NCBI GenBank assembly: GCA_905234125.1
Contig: CAJOGQ010000024.1
Location: 1 to 32,321, forward strand
Reading direction: 5' to 3'
DNA from: an uncultured Bacteroidaceae bacterium
GTDB taxonomy: Bacteria; Bacteroidota; Bacteroidia; Bacteroidales; Bacteroidaceae
DNA length: 32,321 nt
This document shows positions 31,860-32,321 of the stretch, in pieces. Each line of letters opens with the position of its first letter. Within the stretch, counting starts at the first letter, position 1. A program made the position numbers and the translations under genes. A model generated the notes under the pieces. That model was given only the letters and a program-made list of their open reading frames with translations, did no database searches and was not told the origin of the DNA.

Positions 31860-32321
31860 TTACCCTCCGAATCCGCCGCCTTCTGGTGGAGGCCCGTCAT
31901 TGCCCTCATTGCTGGTGTTGCCGGTGTTCTCACCCGTGTTCTCGCCGGTGTTCTCGCCGGTGTTCTCACCCTCGTTGTCCTCCACCTCGCCGGGGTCGGT
32001 AGAGGTGACGCGCTTCACTTCCTTGCCCGTGCGGTCGTAGCAGGTGATTTGGATGGTGGTGTTGGCCAGCTCGTCCTTCAGGTCGGTGCTGGGGGTGAAG
32101 ATGATGCGGCGGCTCTTGATGAGCGAGGTCTTCACCTTGTTCACGTCGTCCACCGACTTGGCGCGGAGGCCGAATCGCATCGTTCCCAGTCCGGGCAGAG
32201 CCACGCTGTGACCCTCAGTCGCCCATGCCTTGATCACTTCGCCGGCGGCGTCCCAGCAGGCCTGCATCACGCCTCGGCTCACTCCCGAGCGGAGTGCAGC
32301 TTCCTTGATCACCTTCTCCTG
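31860..32321 (-). CDS. HU-like DNA-binding protein, 5' end outside the window
   Basis: The frame is open to the window edge, so the gene is partial; the GTG at 32312 is internal, with the frame continuing upstream (Gln-Glu-Lys). The visible part is an HU-related domain of the Bacteroidales type: EAALRSGVSRGVMQACWDAAGEVIKAWATEGHSVALPGLGTMRFGLRAKS, then SRRIIFTPSTDLKDEL (about 70-90 in the visible part). A short beta tail (TIQITCYDRTGKEVKR) and a low-complexity end follow, with four GENT units from a 12-bp tandem repeat and a Pro/Gly-rich terminus. These proteins differ from true HU in carrying long tails, and often sit by smalltalk genes, as here. Role in DNA binding is by family. Confidence 0.85.
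   Translation of the reverse strand, partial: QEKVIKEAALRSGVSRGVMQACWDAAGEVIKAWATEGHSVALPGLGTMRFGLRAKSVDDVNKVKTSLIKSRRIIFTPSTDLKDELANTTIQITCYDRTGKEVKRVTSTDPGEVEDNEGENTGENTGENTGENTGNTSNEGNDGPPPEGGGFGG
31916..31972 (-). repeat. 12-bp coding tandem repeat in the HU-like tail
   Basis: About four copies of GGTGTTCTCGCC (plus-strand reading), with small variations, encode repeated Gly-Glu-Asn-Thr. The unit length preserves frame, so copy number could vary freely. Confidence 0.75.

Noticed and set aside
1-32321. CRISPR array, tRNA/rRNA genes, insertion sequence transposase or prophage
   Set aside because: I saw no regularly spaced repeats, cloverleaf-like sequences or transposase/integrase motifs; the repeats found are isolated intergenic elements or coding microrepeats.

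Overview
The window looks like a chromosomal segment of a Bacteroidota member, most likely Prevotellaceae (Prevotella/Segatella-like). Support: promoters of the Bacteroidota sigma type (TAnnTTTG near -7, TTG about 19-23 bp upstream), a SecDF fusion, meso-diaminopimelate dehydrogenase, a DUF3127 SSB-like protein, a 'smalltalk' micro-protein beside an HU-like gene, and large secreted proteins with a Prevotella-style C-terminal tail. No tRNA, rRNA, CRISPR array, transposase or phage gene was seen.

Region 1 (308-11611, minus strand) is a compact six-gene operon. In transcription order it holds a response regulator/PP2C phosphatase, a membrane-anchored coiled-coil/beta-propeller protein, a large beta-propeller sensor whose kinase domain lacks the phospho-accepting His, a small soluble histidine kinase with an intact H-box, a TonB-dependent receptor with an N-terminal helical-repeat segment, and a one-module NRPS-like enzyme (adenylation, carrier, thioesterase). 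The first three genes are joined by 4-bp stop/start overlaps and the rest lie 6-25 bp apart. I infer a signalling cascade tied to uptake of, or response to, a small molecule that the last gene may help make.

Region 2 (11752-17275) holds a lipoprotein and a DUF2264 (GH154-like) protein on the plus strand, facing a 1134-residue secreted modular protein on the minus strand across a bidirectional terminator.

Region 3 (17656-21552, plus strand) is the most unusual part: a TM2-domain protein, then a tight cassette of caspase-like protease, membrane-anchored thioredoxin, second caspase-like protease, and LURP-one/scramblase-like protein. The combination resembles parts of eukaryotic cell-death machinery. 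Its role here is unknown.

Region 4 (21597-31457) is housekeeping: coaBC and dnaN (minus), a DUF3127 SSB-like gene divergent from dnaN with interleaved promoters, an HU gene, rhomboid protease plus EEP-family protein (overlapping ATGA), secDF with a structured leader, and ddh. The right edge carries a smalltalk gene and a partial HU-like gene.

Several dispersed intergenic repeats run through the window: a roughly 103-bp two-hairpin repeat in inverted orientation at both ends, a GA-rich repeat also found in frame inside the NRPS-like gene, and TTTAGGG-type heptamers, one of which supplies the C-terminus of CoaBC.
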